Shown: positions 7,921 to 17,353, counted from the stretch's first letter. The stretch: 64,000 nt of DNA from Anaerocolumna xylanovorans DSM 12503 (GCF_900143645.1 NZ_FRFD01000003.1:1240001-1304000), one strand, 5' to 3'. The notes: generated by a model not told the origin, from the sequence alone. Made by a program: numbers and translations.

Positions 7921-8475
7921 ATGCATTATTTTAAGTTATTAAAGGAATCTTCACAGGAATTAAAGAAGCTTAACAATCTGCTTATCTGCGCCATGCTCTT
8001 GGCTCTGTGCGTTGTCTTTGGTCTGTTTGGAACAGTAATGCTGGGACCGTTTATCCGTATCAGCTTTTCCTATCTTCCTTACGCCCTTGGCAGCATGCTC
8101 TTTGGACCTGTAGCAGGCGGTATTATGGGAGCCTTAAGTGATATTCTAAATTATATCCTCGCACCAAAAGGCGACTTCTTTCCCGGCTTTACTCTTAATG
8201 CCATTATATCCGGAATGGTTTACGGTTTCGCCTTTTACAAGAAAAAGATTACCGTAAAGAGGATTGTTATCACAAAGTTTATATTGGTAGTTATCGTTGA
8301 TATGCTGCTAACTACCCTCTGGCTTTCTATGCTCTACGGCCAGGCTTTTATAATTCTTCTGCCGGCCAGAGTGCTGAAAAACATCATTATGCTCCCCATA
8401 GATGTTACAATGCTTTACTTTGTACTTACAAAACTGCCGGTTTTGATTACAAGTAATAAAAAAGCACGCAGTTAA
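7921..8475 (+). CDS. folT: Folate ECF transporter S component
   Basis: A 184-residue integral membrane protein, the substrate-binding S component of an energy-coupling-factor transporter for folate. It works with the shared EcfA/A'/T module, which is encoded elsewhere. Six hydrophobic segments can be seen. The family region with LGPFIRISFSYLP near residues 42-54 and GPVAGGIMGALSDILNY at about 62-78 is typical of FolT. The ATG at 7921 follows AAAGGAGGT. The THF riboswitch directly upstream supports folate specificity better than the protein sequence alone would. Confidence 0.92.
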   Translation: MHYFKLLKESSQELKKLNNLLICAMLLALCVVFGLFGTVMLGPFIRISFSYLPYALGSMLFGPVAGGIMGALSDILNYILAPKGDFFPGFTLNAIISGMVYGFAFYKKKITVKRIVITKFILVVIVDMLLTTLWLSMLYGQAFIILLPARVLKNIIMLPIDVTMLYFVLTKLPVLITSNKKARS

Positions 8476-8476
8476 A

Positions 8477-8503
8477 TTTACATAATTATATTATGTAAAC
8501 CAA
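8477..8503 (+). repeat. Palindrome after folT, sharing 24 bases with the leader at 7077-7100
   Basis: TTTACATAAT (8477-8486) and ATTATGTAAA (8490-8499) form perfect 10-base arms around TAT, two bases after the folT stop codon. Positions 8480-8503 are identical, on the opposite strand, to 7077-7100. No T tract follows here. Confidence 0.75.
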
Positions 8504-8534
8504 TTATGTGTTTGGCATTATTTCAGTATCTGTG

Positions 8535-8590
8535 AAAAGCTCCATGTCTTCCCAAATGAATTGCTTAGGGAAAGGCATGGAGCTTTTTTA
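8535..8590 (+). terminator. Intrinsic terminator of folT
   Basis: AAAAGCTCCATG (8535-8546) pairs with CATGGAGCTTTT ending near 8587. An inner TTCCC/GGGAA helix is present and a run of T residues follows. Confidence 0.88.
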
Positions 8591-8628
8591 AACAGCACCA
8601 AAAATACTGATTACTATCTGTGAAACAA

Positions 8629-8657
8629 TTGAAAAACTTTTTTTTTTCATATATAAT
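8629..8657 (+). promoter_or_regulatory. Strong tyrS promoter
   Basis: TTGAAA (8629-8634), 17 bases rich in T, and a perfect TATAAT (8652-8657). The leader to the tyrS ATG is only about 25 bases, leaving no room for a T-box. Confidence 0.85.
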
Positions 8658-8688
8658 GTTTCTAACTACTTAAAGGAGGAAATATAAA

Positions 8689-9924
8689 ATGTCAGAGAAT
8701 GTTTATGATATTTTATTGGAGCGCGGGTTTATTGAACAGACAACCCACGAACAGGAAATCAGAGAATTACTGGGGAAGGAAAAAGTAACCTTTTATATAG
8801 GCTTTGATGCTACGGCAGACAGTTTGACAGCAGGACACTTTTTAACGGTTATGGCTATGATGCATATGCAGCAAGCCGGTCACAGGCCTATTGCTCTGCT
8901 TGGCGGCGGTACTACCATGATTGGTGACCCTTCCGGAAAATCCGATATGAGAACTATTATGACCAGGGAAACCATCCAGCACAATGCGGACTGTTTCTAT
9001 AACCAGCTCTCCCGCTTTATTGACTTTGACAATGATAAGGCTATCATTGCAAATAATGCAGACTGGTTGTTGAATCTGAACTATGTGGATTTCTTGAGGG
9101 AAGTAGGCGTTCATTTTTCCGTAAATAAGATGCTTACGGCAGAATGCTATAAGCAGAGAATGGAAAAGGGTCTTACTTTCTTCGAATTCAACTATATGAT
9201 TATGCAGTCCTATGACTTCCTAAAACTCAATCAGATGTATGGCTGTACCTTAGAGCTTGGCGGCAATGACCAGTGGTCGAATATCCTTGGCGGCGTAGAC
9301 TTAATCCGCAGAAAAGAACAAAAGCCCGCTTACGGACTTACCTTTAAACTCTTAACCACCAGCGAAGGCATTAAGATGGGTAAGACCATGAAAGGTGCTG
9401 TATGGCTGGACCCCAATAAGACCTCACCTTATGAGTTCTACCAGTACTGGAGAAACATCGAGGACGTTAAGGTGGAAGAATGCTTAGCACTTCTTACCTT
9501 CCTTCCTATGGATGAAGTCAGACGTCTCGGTGCTCTTAAAGATGCAGAAATCAACCATGCAAAGGATGTATTAGCCTTTGAGATTACTAAGATTGTTCAC
9601 GGAGAAGAGGAAGCCATAAAAGCCAGAGAAGCATCCAAAGCATTATTTGGCGGCGGTATGAAATCCGAAGATATTCCTACAACCTTTTACAAAGAAGAAC
9701 AGTTTGCCCAGGGTATTGATTTGATTACCCTTATGGCGGACGGCGGTCTTGCTGCTTCCAGATCCGATGCCAGAAGAAACATCCAGCAGGGCGGTGTAAC
9801 CGTTAATGATGTTAAGATTACGGAATTTGACAAGGTATTTACCACTGCTGATATGGATTCCGAAGGCATGCTTCTTATCCGAAAAGGTAAAAAAGCATAC
9901 CATGCTTATAAAATTGAGGCATAA
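8689..9924 (+). CDS. tyrS: Tyrosyl-tRNA synthetase
   Basis: A 411-residue class I synthetase that charges tRNA(Tyr) with tyrosine. The HIGH-equivalent is in LTAGHF near residue 45 and the KMSKS-equivalent is KMGKT near 230, followed by AVWLDP. The tyrosine pocket segment YDFLKLNQMYGC and ELGGNDQWSN are present. A C-terminal S4 RNA-binding domain (SRSDARRNIQQGGVTVND) completes the protein. AAAGGAGGA lies 8 bases before the ATG. The gene has its own promoter and, unusually for a Firmicute, no visible T-box leader. Confidence 0.97.
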   Translation: MSENVYDILLERGFIEQTTHEQEIRELLGKEKVTFYIGFDATADSLTAGHFLTVMAMMHMQQAGHRPIALLGGGTTMIGDPSGKSDMRTIMTRETIQHNADCFYNQLSRFIDFDNDKAIIANNADWLLNLNYVDFLREVGVHFSVNKMLTAECYKQRMEKGLTFFEFNYMIMQSYDFLKLNQMYGCTLELGGNDQWSNILGGVDLIRRKEQKPAYGLTFKLLTTSEGIKMGKTMKGAVWLDPNKTSPYEFYQYWRNIEDVKVEECLALLTFLPMDEVRRLGALKDAEINHAKDVLAFEITKIVHGEEEAIKAREASKALFGGGMKSEDIPTTFYKEEQFAQGIDLITLMADGGLAASRSDARRNIQQGGVTVNDVKITEFDKVFTTADMDSEGMLLIRKGKKAYHAYKIEA

Positions 9925-9965
9925 TGTATTCTAAATAATATAAAAAACTTTAGGAGGTAATGTCT

Positions 9966-11003
9966 ATGCCCTGGTGTCCTGAATGTAAAGCAGAATATGT
10001 AGATGGAATCACCACCTGTACAACTTGTGGTGTTCCCTTAGTTGACAGCCTGGAAGAGACGGAAAAACAAGTAGAATTTCTAAATACGAAAAAGGAAGTC
10101 TTTGCAAAAAGATTCATTGAATTCCTTGAGTATTCCAATGTCAAAAATGCTTCCTATTCTTACAAGGAGGAAGAGGAATCCTACGTGGTGCTTATTGATA
10201 AAAAGGATCAGAAGCAGGTAAAGAAGCTCTATGATGCTTTTTATTCGGTGGAATCGGAAAAAACCTTAAAGGCAGCCGCTGCAAAAGGCAGCTTGACCTC
10301 CGATTCAGCTGATTTTAAGAAAGATTTATCTGAAGATGATGAAGCTGCCGAACAGGCTTATGCAGAATCAGCCTATGAGGATGCTGCCTATGAGGAAGAG
10401 GAACCCTCCGCTGAAACAACGGATGACTCTGTGACGCCAGAGGAGGATCTGGAAGATGAAATTCCGGAAGAACTCTTTGAACAGGAAGAGATTCAGGGAA
10501 TCTTTGAAAGTGCCAGACCTCCCGTAGTAGAATCTGCAACCTATGTAAAAAAGGAAGAACAATATAAGGATTTAAGCTCTTCTGCTTCTTCTTTTATCAT
10601 TGTTTCCATTGCAGGTCTGGTGTTACTGGTACTTAATGCCGTAGGTGTAATTTCTATTTTTTCCGGAGCACTTTCCTATATTGTTATGGGTGCTGTCCTG
10701 ATAGCCTTTCTTATAATTGGAATTGTCACCTATAAGAAAAGCAAGCAGGTAGAGAAAGAAATCAGCGAAGAGAATTCCGTTACCGATACCATCCAGGAAT
10801 GGCTGGAGGCCAACCTCACAAAAGAACAGGTAGATGGTTTTTCTAATGCATCCGCCTCTGAAGAAGTCCAGTTCCTGCAAAAGTTAGAAAAAATGAAAGC
10901 CATGGTAGTTGCAAAATTCGGTGAAATGGATGATAAATTCCTTGACCGCCTTATGGAAGAATACTACGACGAACATTTTGAAGAGGATTCAGACGAAAAT
11001 TAA
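9966..11003 (+). CDS. Zinc-ribbon protein with two transmembrane helices
   Basis: A 345-residue protein. The N-terminus holds a CPEC...CTTC zinc ribbon (residues 4-19). A short alpha/beta domain follows, resembling the DUF2007/putative signal-transducing family (FIEFLEYSNVKNASYSYK and a VVLIDKKD strand). Next come an acidic low-complexity linker (about 110-185), two adjacent transmembrane helices (about 205-260) and an acidic C-terminal cytoplasmic tail. The ATG at 9966 has GGAGG 8 bases upstream; the ATG at 9960 would be only 2 bases from it. It follows tyrS by 41 bases and is likely cotranscribed. Function unknown. Confidence 0.7.
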   Translation: MPWCPECKAEYVDGITTCTTCGVPLVDSLEETEKQVEFLNTKKEVFAKRFIEFLEYSNVKNASYSYKEEEESYVVLIDKKDQKQVKKLYDAFYSVESEKTLKAAAAKGSLTSDSADFKKDLSEDDEAAEQAYAESAYEDAAYEEEEPSAETTDDSVTPEEDLEDEIPEELFEQEEIQGIFESARPPVVESATYVKKEEQYKDLSSSASSFIIVSIAGLVLLVLNAVGVISIFSGALSYIVMGAVLIAFLIIGIVTYKKSKQVEKEISEENSVTDTIQEWLEANLTKEQVDGFSNASASEEVQFLQKLEKMKAMVVAKFGEMDDKFLDRLMEEYYDEHFEEDSDEN

Positions 11004-11023
11004 TAACATATAATATTCTTAAT

Positions 11024-11069
11024 AGAAGGGCTATTGCAAAGTAATTTAAAATGCAACAGCCCTTCTTCT
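11024..11069. terminator. Bidirectional terminator, 9966-11003 gene and SNF2 gene
   Basis: AGAAGGGCT-A-TTGCA pairs with TGCAA-C-AGCCCTTCT (arms about 11024-11036 and 11052-11066). T-rich bases follow on the plus side and A-rich bases precede it. The flanking genes converge here. Confidence 0.85.
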
Positions 11070-11088
11070 AATCCTTCTTTTTATGAAA

Positions 11089-14000
11089 TTAACTAAAGAT
11101 ATCCTCAAGCTCCTCTTTTGTAAGGGAATTGATAAATACCTCCTGTGACTGTATGACCGAGTCAGACAAGTTCTTTTTCTTAAGCTGCAATTTGTATATC
11201 TTCTCTTCTATAGTTCCCTTGGTTATAAGCTTAATGACATGAACGGAATTCTTTTGCCCAATACGGTATGCCCTGTCAGTTGCCTGGTCTTCTACTGCAG
11301 GATTCCACCATGGATCATAATGGATAACGGTATCTGCTCCGGTGAGATTAAGTCCTGTTCCTCCGGCCTTTAAGGAGATCAAAAACACCTCTCCTTCTCC
11401 CTGGTTAAAGCGTTTTACGTATTCATTGCGATCCTTTACCTTTGTAGAACCCTCCAGATAAAAGCTTTTGATATTACTTTGCTCCAATTCCTTTTCAATC
11501 AAAGAAAGCATGGAGGTAAACTGGGAAAATACAAGTATTCGATGTCCGTTCGCCAGACAATCCGTAATAATTTCCATCAGCAGCTCAAGTTTACCACTGC
11601 CGCCGCTATAGTTTTCAAGAAAGGTTCCGGGATGACAGCAAATCTGACGCAATCTTGTTAATGCCGCCAGAATTTTCAGCTTGCTTTTCTGTAACCCCTT
11701 TTCCTGAATCTCAATATTTATTTCATTCTTAGCATTTTCAACGTAAGCCATGTAAATCTTACGCTGTTCTTCCAGCATATCCGTTAACATCTTTGTTTCT
11801 ACTTTATCCGGAAGCTCCAATAGTACATCTTTCTTCATCCTTCGAAGGATAAAGGGAAGAATCCGCTTATTCAAATCTTCCAGGACCCCTTGTTCTTCCC
11901 GCATAATAGGCTTCTCATACTGATTGACAAACCTTGCGTGGTTAAAAAGATAATCCGGCATAATAAAGTCAAAGATGGACCAAAGCTCCGACAGGGAATT
12001 CTCAATGGGAGTACCTGTTAGGGCAAAACGATGTTCCGCTTCCAGTAACTTTACCGATTTGGCGTTAAGAGAATCTGCATTCTTGATATATTGCGCTTCA
12101 TCAATAAATACCGTATGGAAGCAATGCTGCTGATAAAAGCTGATATCTCTTCTGATTAAGGGATAAGAAGTAATCAGTACATCCGTTTCCTCCGTATTTT
12201 CTATCAGTTCCTGCCTTTCTTTAGGAGTCCCCGTAACTACTGCCGTACGAAGCATCGGAGCAAAATTCTCTATCTCATCCTGCCAATTGTAGGTTAGGGA
12301 GGAAGGGCATACTATCAGAAACTTCTTGTCCGGATATGTTTCCTTAACGGCTGCGATATAGACAATTGTCTGAAGAGTTTTACCAAGTCCCATGTCATCG
12401 GCCAGTATCCCTCCCAATTGATTTGCAGACAATGTCATAAGCCACTTAAAGCCAATTACCTGATATCCTCTTAATTCTGCCTGGATTCCTTTTGGAATCT
12501 CATATTCAATACTGCTGGGATTGATAATTGCCTCTACCAGACGGTTAAAGCTTTCTTCCTTAACCACCTGATATTTGCTTGTATCCAGTACATTATTCAG
12601 ATAGACTGCCGCACTTTTGGGAACACCCACAGTCTCTCCGTTCATATCTCCTGCCACACCCAGATTGTTTAGAACATCCCATACACCGGAAATGTTGTCA
12701 TCCTCCAGATTAATAAAGCTTCCGTCCTTTAACCGGTAATACTTCTTTTTCAAGCGGAAGGAACGGAACATTTCCTTTAATTCTTCTCCCGGGATTCCTT
12801 CATAATTCAAATCCATTTCCAATAGATTCAGTCCATTGCTGACCCGAAGGCCAGCCCTTACATTACCGGGAGCTTTGATATTTATTTTCTTAAAGCCTTC
12901 TGAATAATAAAGCTCACAAAATTCTGCCAGCTCATGGATGGAACCGGTCAGGAACTGGTAGATTTCATCGTCATTGCGCATAAAAAAGCCATGCTGCTTT
13001 GGCTGAAATCCGAGTTTATCCAAAAATTCAATGCAATGCTCTTCCTTTTCCGGCTGTCTGACAATAATAAAATTGTCAATGGGGGCATTATCAAAGGCAT
13101 TGAATTCATAGGTGCCATAGCGGAATTTTAGCTCTGCATGGATATTATTCTTGCTTCTGTCCAGATATACGATAGGTTCCAGGTCCGCAACAATAAAACG
13201 GTCCTTTATTTCCTTCGGAACGTTTAACTTTAGTGTTTCTGTAATTCGCGGCAATACGGTTTCCAGAAACTTATTTTTATTCTGTCCTCTGAATACCAAT
13301 GCTTCTTTGTTGACACCTAAGTTGTTATAAAAGGGCAGATAATTGTTTAAAAAGCGCTTGGTAGGCTTATAGATACAATCTTTAAAGAATAAAAGCTCTC
13401 CCGACTGCATAATTGGAATTACTCCGTTGTTTTCAGCATAATCCATGATAATCCCGTCTTCCTCCAAGGATAAATCATAGTTTAACACTGGATTGTCCTG
13501 CCTAAAAACAACTTCTTCATAGGTCTTGCCATAAAGCTCTAAGGCAAAATCCATACCCTCTAAAAGCGTAAGCAAACGAAGCAGCATATTTTTCGTAAGG
13601 ATTACATTGGTCTTTGAAAATAGCCTGGAATAAAACAGCTTATCAATACCTTCCTGAATTTCATAGATTTCCAGTATATAATCCAATATCTTCTGCGAAT
13701 GCTTATCAAATTTACTCTCTCCGGGAATGAATTTGAATTCCTTTCCGATAATGATTGTCTCTTTATTGTACATATCCGAAAGAAACTTCTTTACCGTCTG
13801 CACCTTATAATAATGGTGATTTCCCACCCTTAAGGATAACAGGGCCGCTCCCATATCTCCCCTGATAATACTTGGAATAGACAACGCAGGCTTAATATGG
13901 AAGGTCTCACCCTTTGTTATGGCATCTTCCTGATTGTTAAAATATCCAAGAATCTGATAGACTAATTTTTCTTCCGGATTTTCGGGCTCCTCCATCATGG

Positions 14001-14292
14001 AACGCTCTACATAATTCAACACGAAGAAAAGAGCTGCAACTACATGGCGGCAGGCTCCGTTATCCTTTATGTGTTCCGGGCAATTGCATTTATAATCAAA
14101 GGATCCATCTTCGAAAACCTGAACAATCACCTGGTATTCAAAGGTATCCTTTACTGTAATACGATATTGATTCTTATGACCTGACCAGGTTGCATTTACG
14201 ATACAATTCTGCTTATAATTCTGCAAGCCTCTTGCATAGGCGGTTTCGCTGGCTGCCAAATTTCTAATTCCCATTCTGGATAACCGTATCAT
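11089..14292 (-). CDS. SNF2-family helicase/translocase with SWIM zinc finger
   Basis: A 1067-residue DNA-dependent ATPase. The N-terminus has a SWIM zinc finger (CNCPEH...CRHVVAAL). A long bacterial SNF2-associated domain follows, and the C-terminal 480 residues hold the two RecA-like lobes: ADDMGLGKTLQ (motif I), DEAQ (II), ALTGTPIEN (III), GTGLNLTGADTVIHYD (V) and DRAYRIGQ (VI). Bacterial SNF2 proteins with this build are probably RNA polymerase- or DNA-remodelling enzymes; the precise role is unknown. The ATG at 14292 has AAAGGAG 7 bases upstream; an in-frame start at 14328 lies in the promoter. Confidence 0.92.
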   Translation of the reverse strand: MIRLSRMGIRNLAASETAYARGLQNYKQNCIVNATWSGHKNQYRITVKDTFEYQVIVQVFEDGSFDYKCNCPEHIKDNGACRHVVAALFFVLNYVERSMMEEPENPEEKLVYQILGYFNNQEDAITKGETFHIKPALSIPSIIRGDMGAALLSLRVGNHHYYKVQTVKKFLSDMYNKETIIIGKEFKFIPGESKFDKHSQKILDYILEIYEIQEGIDKLFYSRLFSKTNVILTKNMLLRLLTLLEGMDFALELYGKTYEEVVFRQDNPVLNYDLSLEEDGIIMDYAENNGVIPIMQSGELLFFKDCIYKPTKRFLNNYLPFYNNLGVNKEALVFRGQNKNKFLETVLPRITETLKLNVPKEIKDRFIVADLEPIVYLDRSKNNIHAELKFRYGTYEFNAFDNAPIDNFIIVRQPEKEEHCIEFLDKLGFQPKQHGFFMRNDDEIYQFLTGSIHELAEFCELYYSEGFKKINIKAPGNVRAGLRVSNGLNLLEMDLNYEGIPGEELKEMFRSFRLKKKYYRLKDGSFINLEDDNISGVWDVLNNLGVAGDMNGETVGVPKSAAVYLNNVLDTSKYQVVKEESFNRLVEAIINPSSIEYEIPKGIQAELRGYQVIGFKWLMTLSANQLGGILADDMGLGKTLQTIVYIAAVKETYPDKKFLIVCPSSLTYNWQDEIENFAPMLRTAVVTGTPKERQELIENTEETDVLITSYPLIRRDISFYQQHCFHTVFIDEAQYIKNADSLNAKSVKLLEAEHRFALTGTPIENSLSELWSIFDFIMPDYLFNHARFVNQYEKPIMREEQGVLEDLNKRILPFILRRMKKDVLLELPDKVETKMLTDMLEEQRKIYMAYVENAKNEINIEIQEKGLQKSKLKILAALTRLRQICCHPGTFLENYSGGSGKLELLMEIITDCLANGHRILVFSQFTSMLSLIEKELEQSNIKSFYLEGSTKVKDRNEYVKRFNQGEGEVFLISLKAGGTGLNLTGADTVIHYDPWWNPAVEDQATDRAYRIGQKNSVHVIKLITKGTIEEKIYKLQLKKKNLSDSVIQSQEVFINSLTKEELEDIFS

Positions 14293-14331
14293 TTCAGTCT
14301 CCTTTTTCCTGTCCATACTTTGCATCATTAT

Positions 14332-14361
14332 ATTATAGCATATACTAAAATACTTTGTTAA
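14332..14361 (-). promoter_or_regulatory. Promoter of the SNF2 gene
   Basis: On the minus strand TTAACA (14356-14361), an 18-base spacer and TATAAT (14332-14337). Confidence 0.6.
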
Positions 14362-14412
14362 GCAAAATCCGTATGAAATGCAAAGAAAATAAAGAAAAAA
14401 GAGATATGTATA

Positions 14413-14697
14413 TTATAGGCAATACTCCTTGGCAGATACCCTCTGCCCTTCTTTCTCATAAGATTTGGTATTTCTTTTGGAATATTTTGATCTGTCTTTT
14501 ATCATAAAGATAATTCCTGATACAAGACAAAGAATTAATCCGATAAAAGGGATAAGCATCCTGCTTAACTCTTCACCGCCATCTATGATGTAATAGGTCT
14601 CCCAAAAGAAAAAAAGCAGGGACAATGCCGCATAAAGAAAACCTATTTTAATCATGTGGTATTTACATTTATTTTTACAGATGCTCTGCTTTTTCAT
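14413..14697 (-). CDS. Small two-helix membrane protein, unknown function
   Basis: 94 residues: a basic N-terminus with two cysteines, a first transmembrane helix at about 18-35, a second at about 46-67 (MLIPFIGLILCLVSGIIFMI), and a basic lysine/arginine-rich cytoplasmic tail. GGGGG lies about 7 bases before the ATG. It stands alone between the SNF2 gene and the DacF gene, both on the same strand. I do not recognise a family. Confidence 0.55.
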   Translation of the reverse strand: MKKQSICKNKCKYHMIKIGFLYAALSLLFFFWETYYIIDGGEELSRMLIPFIGLILCLVSGIIFMIKDRSKYSKRNTKSYEKEGQRVSAKEYCL

Positions 14698-14830
14698 ACT
14701 AATCCCCCTTTTGACCGTTCTGCGCTTTAATAATTAGACGACGCAAAAGGAGGAAAAGTTTCAGAAAATCGTCAGAAATATGAAATAAATTTGTCAGAAT
14801 TATAATAGCAGTACTAATTGATACCTTATA

Positions 14831-16147
14831 TCACTTCATATGACGCCATATCCTGTAAAGTTTTTGAAAGCAATAGGTAAAATCTATCTTTTCAACCGAA
14901 TTCTTCGTAAGAATTGGAACCACACCTATAATAGCATCTCCGATATAATATTTTGCAGTTCCCACTTGTGTATCAGACACAACCGGAGCCTTTAATATTG
15001 ATGGAAGGCTATAATCAACGCGGACCTCTTCTCCTTTTCTTATTAAAAGCGAAATATCTCCTTCATAATAAAGATAGGCATAATTCTCTTTCCCTTTCAC
15101 TACAGCAACCGGGTCGAATTTCTTGTCGGTATAAAACACCTGCTTCATCTCATAGTTCTTCATACCGTAATCCATCAGGGATTTGGTATCTGCCCATTTA
15201 TAGTTCTTATGAGGCGGCCAGCCGGAGCCAAGTACCGTGGATATAAAGGTCTTACCGTCCTTTTGAACAGCTCCTACGAAACAATAACCGGCTTTTCCGG
15301 TAAAGCCTGTTTTGATACCGATAGCCCCATCATAAATGGACAGAAATCTGTCCTTGTTATTTACCGCGAAGGTCCTTCCTTTGGTAATATCAGTAAACTG
15401 CCAGGAAGGTGTATTGATTATGTTTAAGAATTCCTTATTTTTTATGGCATAGCTTGCAATCCGGGACAATTCTACTGCTGTGGTGTAATGCCCGTCAGCA
15501 TCCAGACCGTTAGGTGTTACAAAACTCGTATGTTCGCAGCCTAATTCCTTTGCCTTTGCATTCATCATCATGGCAAAACAGGTGACAGAGCCTCCTACAT
15601 GCTCTGCTATAGCTACTGCCGTATCATTATGGGATTCTAGCATCAGGGAGTACAATAAGTCTCTAAGATAAAATTTTTCACCGGCTATCATGTTTAACTG
15701 GACATCCGGCATACTGGAAGCGTATTTTGAGACAGTCACCACATCATCTAAGTTGGCATTTTCCAGGGCAACAATACAGGTCATAATCTTGGTTGTGCTT
15801 GCCATGGGAAGCTCTTCGTAGCCATTTTTCTCATAAAGTACCCTTCCGTTACTGGCATCTACTAAGGCAGCGGCTTTGGCAGTTAAACTACTCTTCTTTA
15901 TACCATCCTCGGCATCCGTATCTGACTTTGTTTTCGTTTCCTTCGTTTCAACATTTCCTGACGGTTCTTTCTCTTGCTTCTCCTCTTTTACATTTCTTTT
16001 CTTTATGTCGGGGTTTTTTTCTTTTAATAACTCCTTGGTTACCAGTCTGTCATATGTAAGCTGTTTTAATACAGCATTATACTGAACTGTGGAAAACACT
16101 GCCAGCACAATAATGATAAGAATTATTGATATTATCCGATTTTTCAT
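14831..16147 (-). CDS. dacF: D-alanyl-D-alanine carboxypeptidase, DacF-like (peptidase S11)
   Basis: A 438-residue low-molecular-weight penicillin-binding protein that removes the terminal D-Ala of peptidoglycan stem peptides outside the membrane. An N-terminal membrane anchor (residues 4-20) is followed by a charged linker rich in Lys and Glu (about 38-85). The three active-site motifs are S117TTK120, S172HN174 and KTG near 275. A C-terminal beta-rich PBP5-associated domain follows. AGGA lies about 10 bases before the ATG. A repeat element (16232-16324) separates it from the upstream asparaginase. A second S11 enzyme lies at 43819. Confidence 0.93.
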   Translation of the reverse strand: MKNRIISIILIIIVLAVFSTVQYNAVLKQLTYDRLVTKELLKEKNPDIKKRNVKEEKQEKEPSGNVETKETKTKSDTDAEDGIKKSSLTAKAAALVDASNGRVLYEKNGYEELPMASTTKIMTCIVALENANLDDVVTVSKYASSMPDVQLNMIAGEKFYLRDLLYSLMLESHNDTAVAIAEHVGGSVTCFAMMMNAKAKELGCEHTSFVTPNGLDADGHYTTAVELSRIASYAIKNKEFLNIINTPSWQFTDITKGRTFAVNNKDRFLSIYDGAIGIKTGFTGKAGYCFVGAVQKDGKTFISTVLGSGWPPHKNYKWADTKSLMDYGMKNYEMKQVFYTDKKFDPVAVVKGKENYAYLYYEGDISLLIRKGEEVRVDYSLPSILKAPVVSDTQVGTAKYYIGDAIIGVVPILTKNSVEKIDFTYCFQKLYRIWRHMK

Positions 16148-16231
16148 ATCAGCGGCATCCTAAAATATCCTTATCAATATTCTATTGCATGCCCCTTTCG
16201 GATATCCCATATTTTGAAAGAAACTGATGTT

Positions 16232-16324
16232 AATTCCCGTGCATATCGCAGGTGCCAGTAGATTGCTTGCAATCTACACGCTACTGTCCAAATAGAAATT
16301 GAAAAATACACTGCATTTTTCAAT
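16232..16324 (-). repeat. Intergenic hairpin repeat, copy A
   Basis: On the minus strand, directly after the asparaginase stop codon: hairpin 1 (ATTGAAAAATGCA with a TGTATTTTTCAAT arm), the linker TTTCTATTTGGACAGTA, hairpin 2 (GTAGATTG-caag-CAATCTAC), then CACCTGCGATATGCACGGG. The order and the conserved blocks match the copy at 56060-56142; only the sequence of hairpin 2 differs. Confidence 0.75.
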
Positions 16325-17353
16325 CTAATACCTCACTGCCAGCTCCCCGCACAGGTTTGTCTGCAATAATTTCACCAAATCTTCATAGGAATCCGTACAG
16401 CTAAGCCCCCACATAAGCTTGGTATACACTGCCTCCGTAGTCATGTCATAGGCAGAAAGAATCCCGTTTTTCTTTGCAGTCATTCCCACTTCATAGGTAT
16501 CTAAGTTTACCCCGTCATAAACACACTGAGTTGCCATGATAACCGGTATCCTCTTACTGGCAAGAAGGTCTATCTTAGCCATAAGTTCCTTATTGTCTAC
16601 CGGCATACCTCCAAGGCCATAGCCTTCAATAATAACTCCCTGGTAGCCTTCCTTTAATATATAGTCAATGAGGGAGGCCTCAATCCCCGGTATCATTTTT
16701 AAAACAAATATCTTTGGTATCTTCTTATCCTTTAATTCCAGTATCTTTAACCCTGCATCATGTTCCTTATCCTTCATATCCCTGTATTCCTGGGTAATAA
16801 AAAGCTTATTGTCCTTTATAACTCCTACATAAGGGTAATTGCAGCTGATATAAGCATCTTTATTAATAGAGCTTCGTTTATAAGCCCTGGTACCATTGAT
16901 CACCTTATCATGGAATACAACAAACACTCCCTTTAACCTGGAATCTCCGGCAGCTATTACAGCATCCCTTAAATTCTTACCTCCATCACTGTCCTTGTAG
17001 GACAGGGGTATCTGTGACCCTGTAAGAATAATGGCCTTATTCACTTCCGCAAATAAAAAGGAAAGCATTGCAGCACTGTAGGACATGGTATCCGTACCAT
17101 GCAGGATTACGATTCCATCATATTTATCAATGCTCCGTTGTATGGAGTCCTTTACAATATACCAGTCTTCCGGAACAATATTGCTGCTGTCTTTATTAAA
17201 CACCGTCTCCACATCAATCTCATATTCACCTGAAAGCTTTAAGAGCTTTTCATTCAAAAGCTCCGTTACATCCTCTTTTACAGGTTTTAGCCCTTCTGCT
17301 GTCCTAAAACTTAATATCGTTCCGCCTGTTGTTAATACAAGTACCCTTTTCAA
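16325..17353 (-). CDS. ansA: Type I L-asparaginase
   Basis: 342 residues. Hydrolyses L-asparagine to aspartate and ammonia, probably in the cytoplasm since no signal peptide is seen. Both catalytic threonine motifs are present: TTGGTI at residues 8-13 and HGTDTMSY around 85-92, with the partner lysine in the DSDGGKN region. Translation most likely begins at the TTG at 17353, just after GGGGGAAAG. The promoter at 17410-17438 predicts transcription starting near 17403, which excludes the ATG at 17404; an ATG at 17389 remains possible but lacks a ribosome site. Repeat copy A follows the stop. Confidence 0.92.
   Translation of the reverse strand: MKRVLVLTTGGTILSFRTAEGLKPVKEDVTELLNEKLLKLSGEYEIDVETVFNKDSSNIVPEDWYIVKDSIQRSIDKYDGIVILHGTDTMSYSAAMLSFLFAEVNKAIILTGSQIPLSYKDSDGGKNLRDAVIAAGDSRLKGVFVVFHDKVINGTRAYKRSSINKDAYISCNYPYVGVIKDNKLFITQEYRDMKDKEHDAGLKILELKDKKIPKIFVLKMIPGIEASLIDYILKEGYQGVIIEGYGLGGMPVDNKELMAKIDLLASKRIPVIMATQCVYDGVNLDTYEVGMTAKKNGILSAYDMTTEAVYTKLMWGLSCTDSYEDLVKLLQTNLCGELAVRY

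Noticed and set aside
8590..8688. Possible T-box leader before tyrS
   Set aside because: A strong promoter at 8629-8657 leaves only about 25 bases of leader, too short for a T-box, and no T-box consensus is present.
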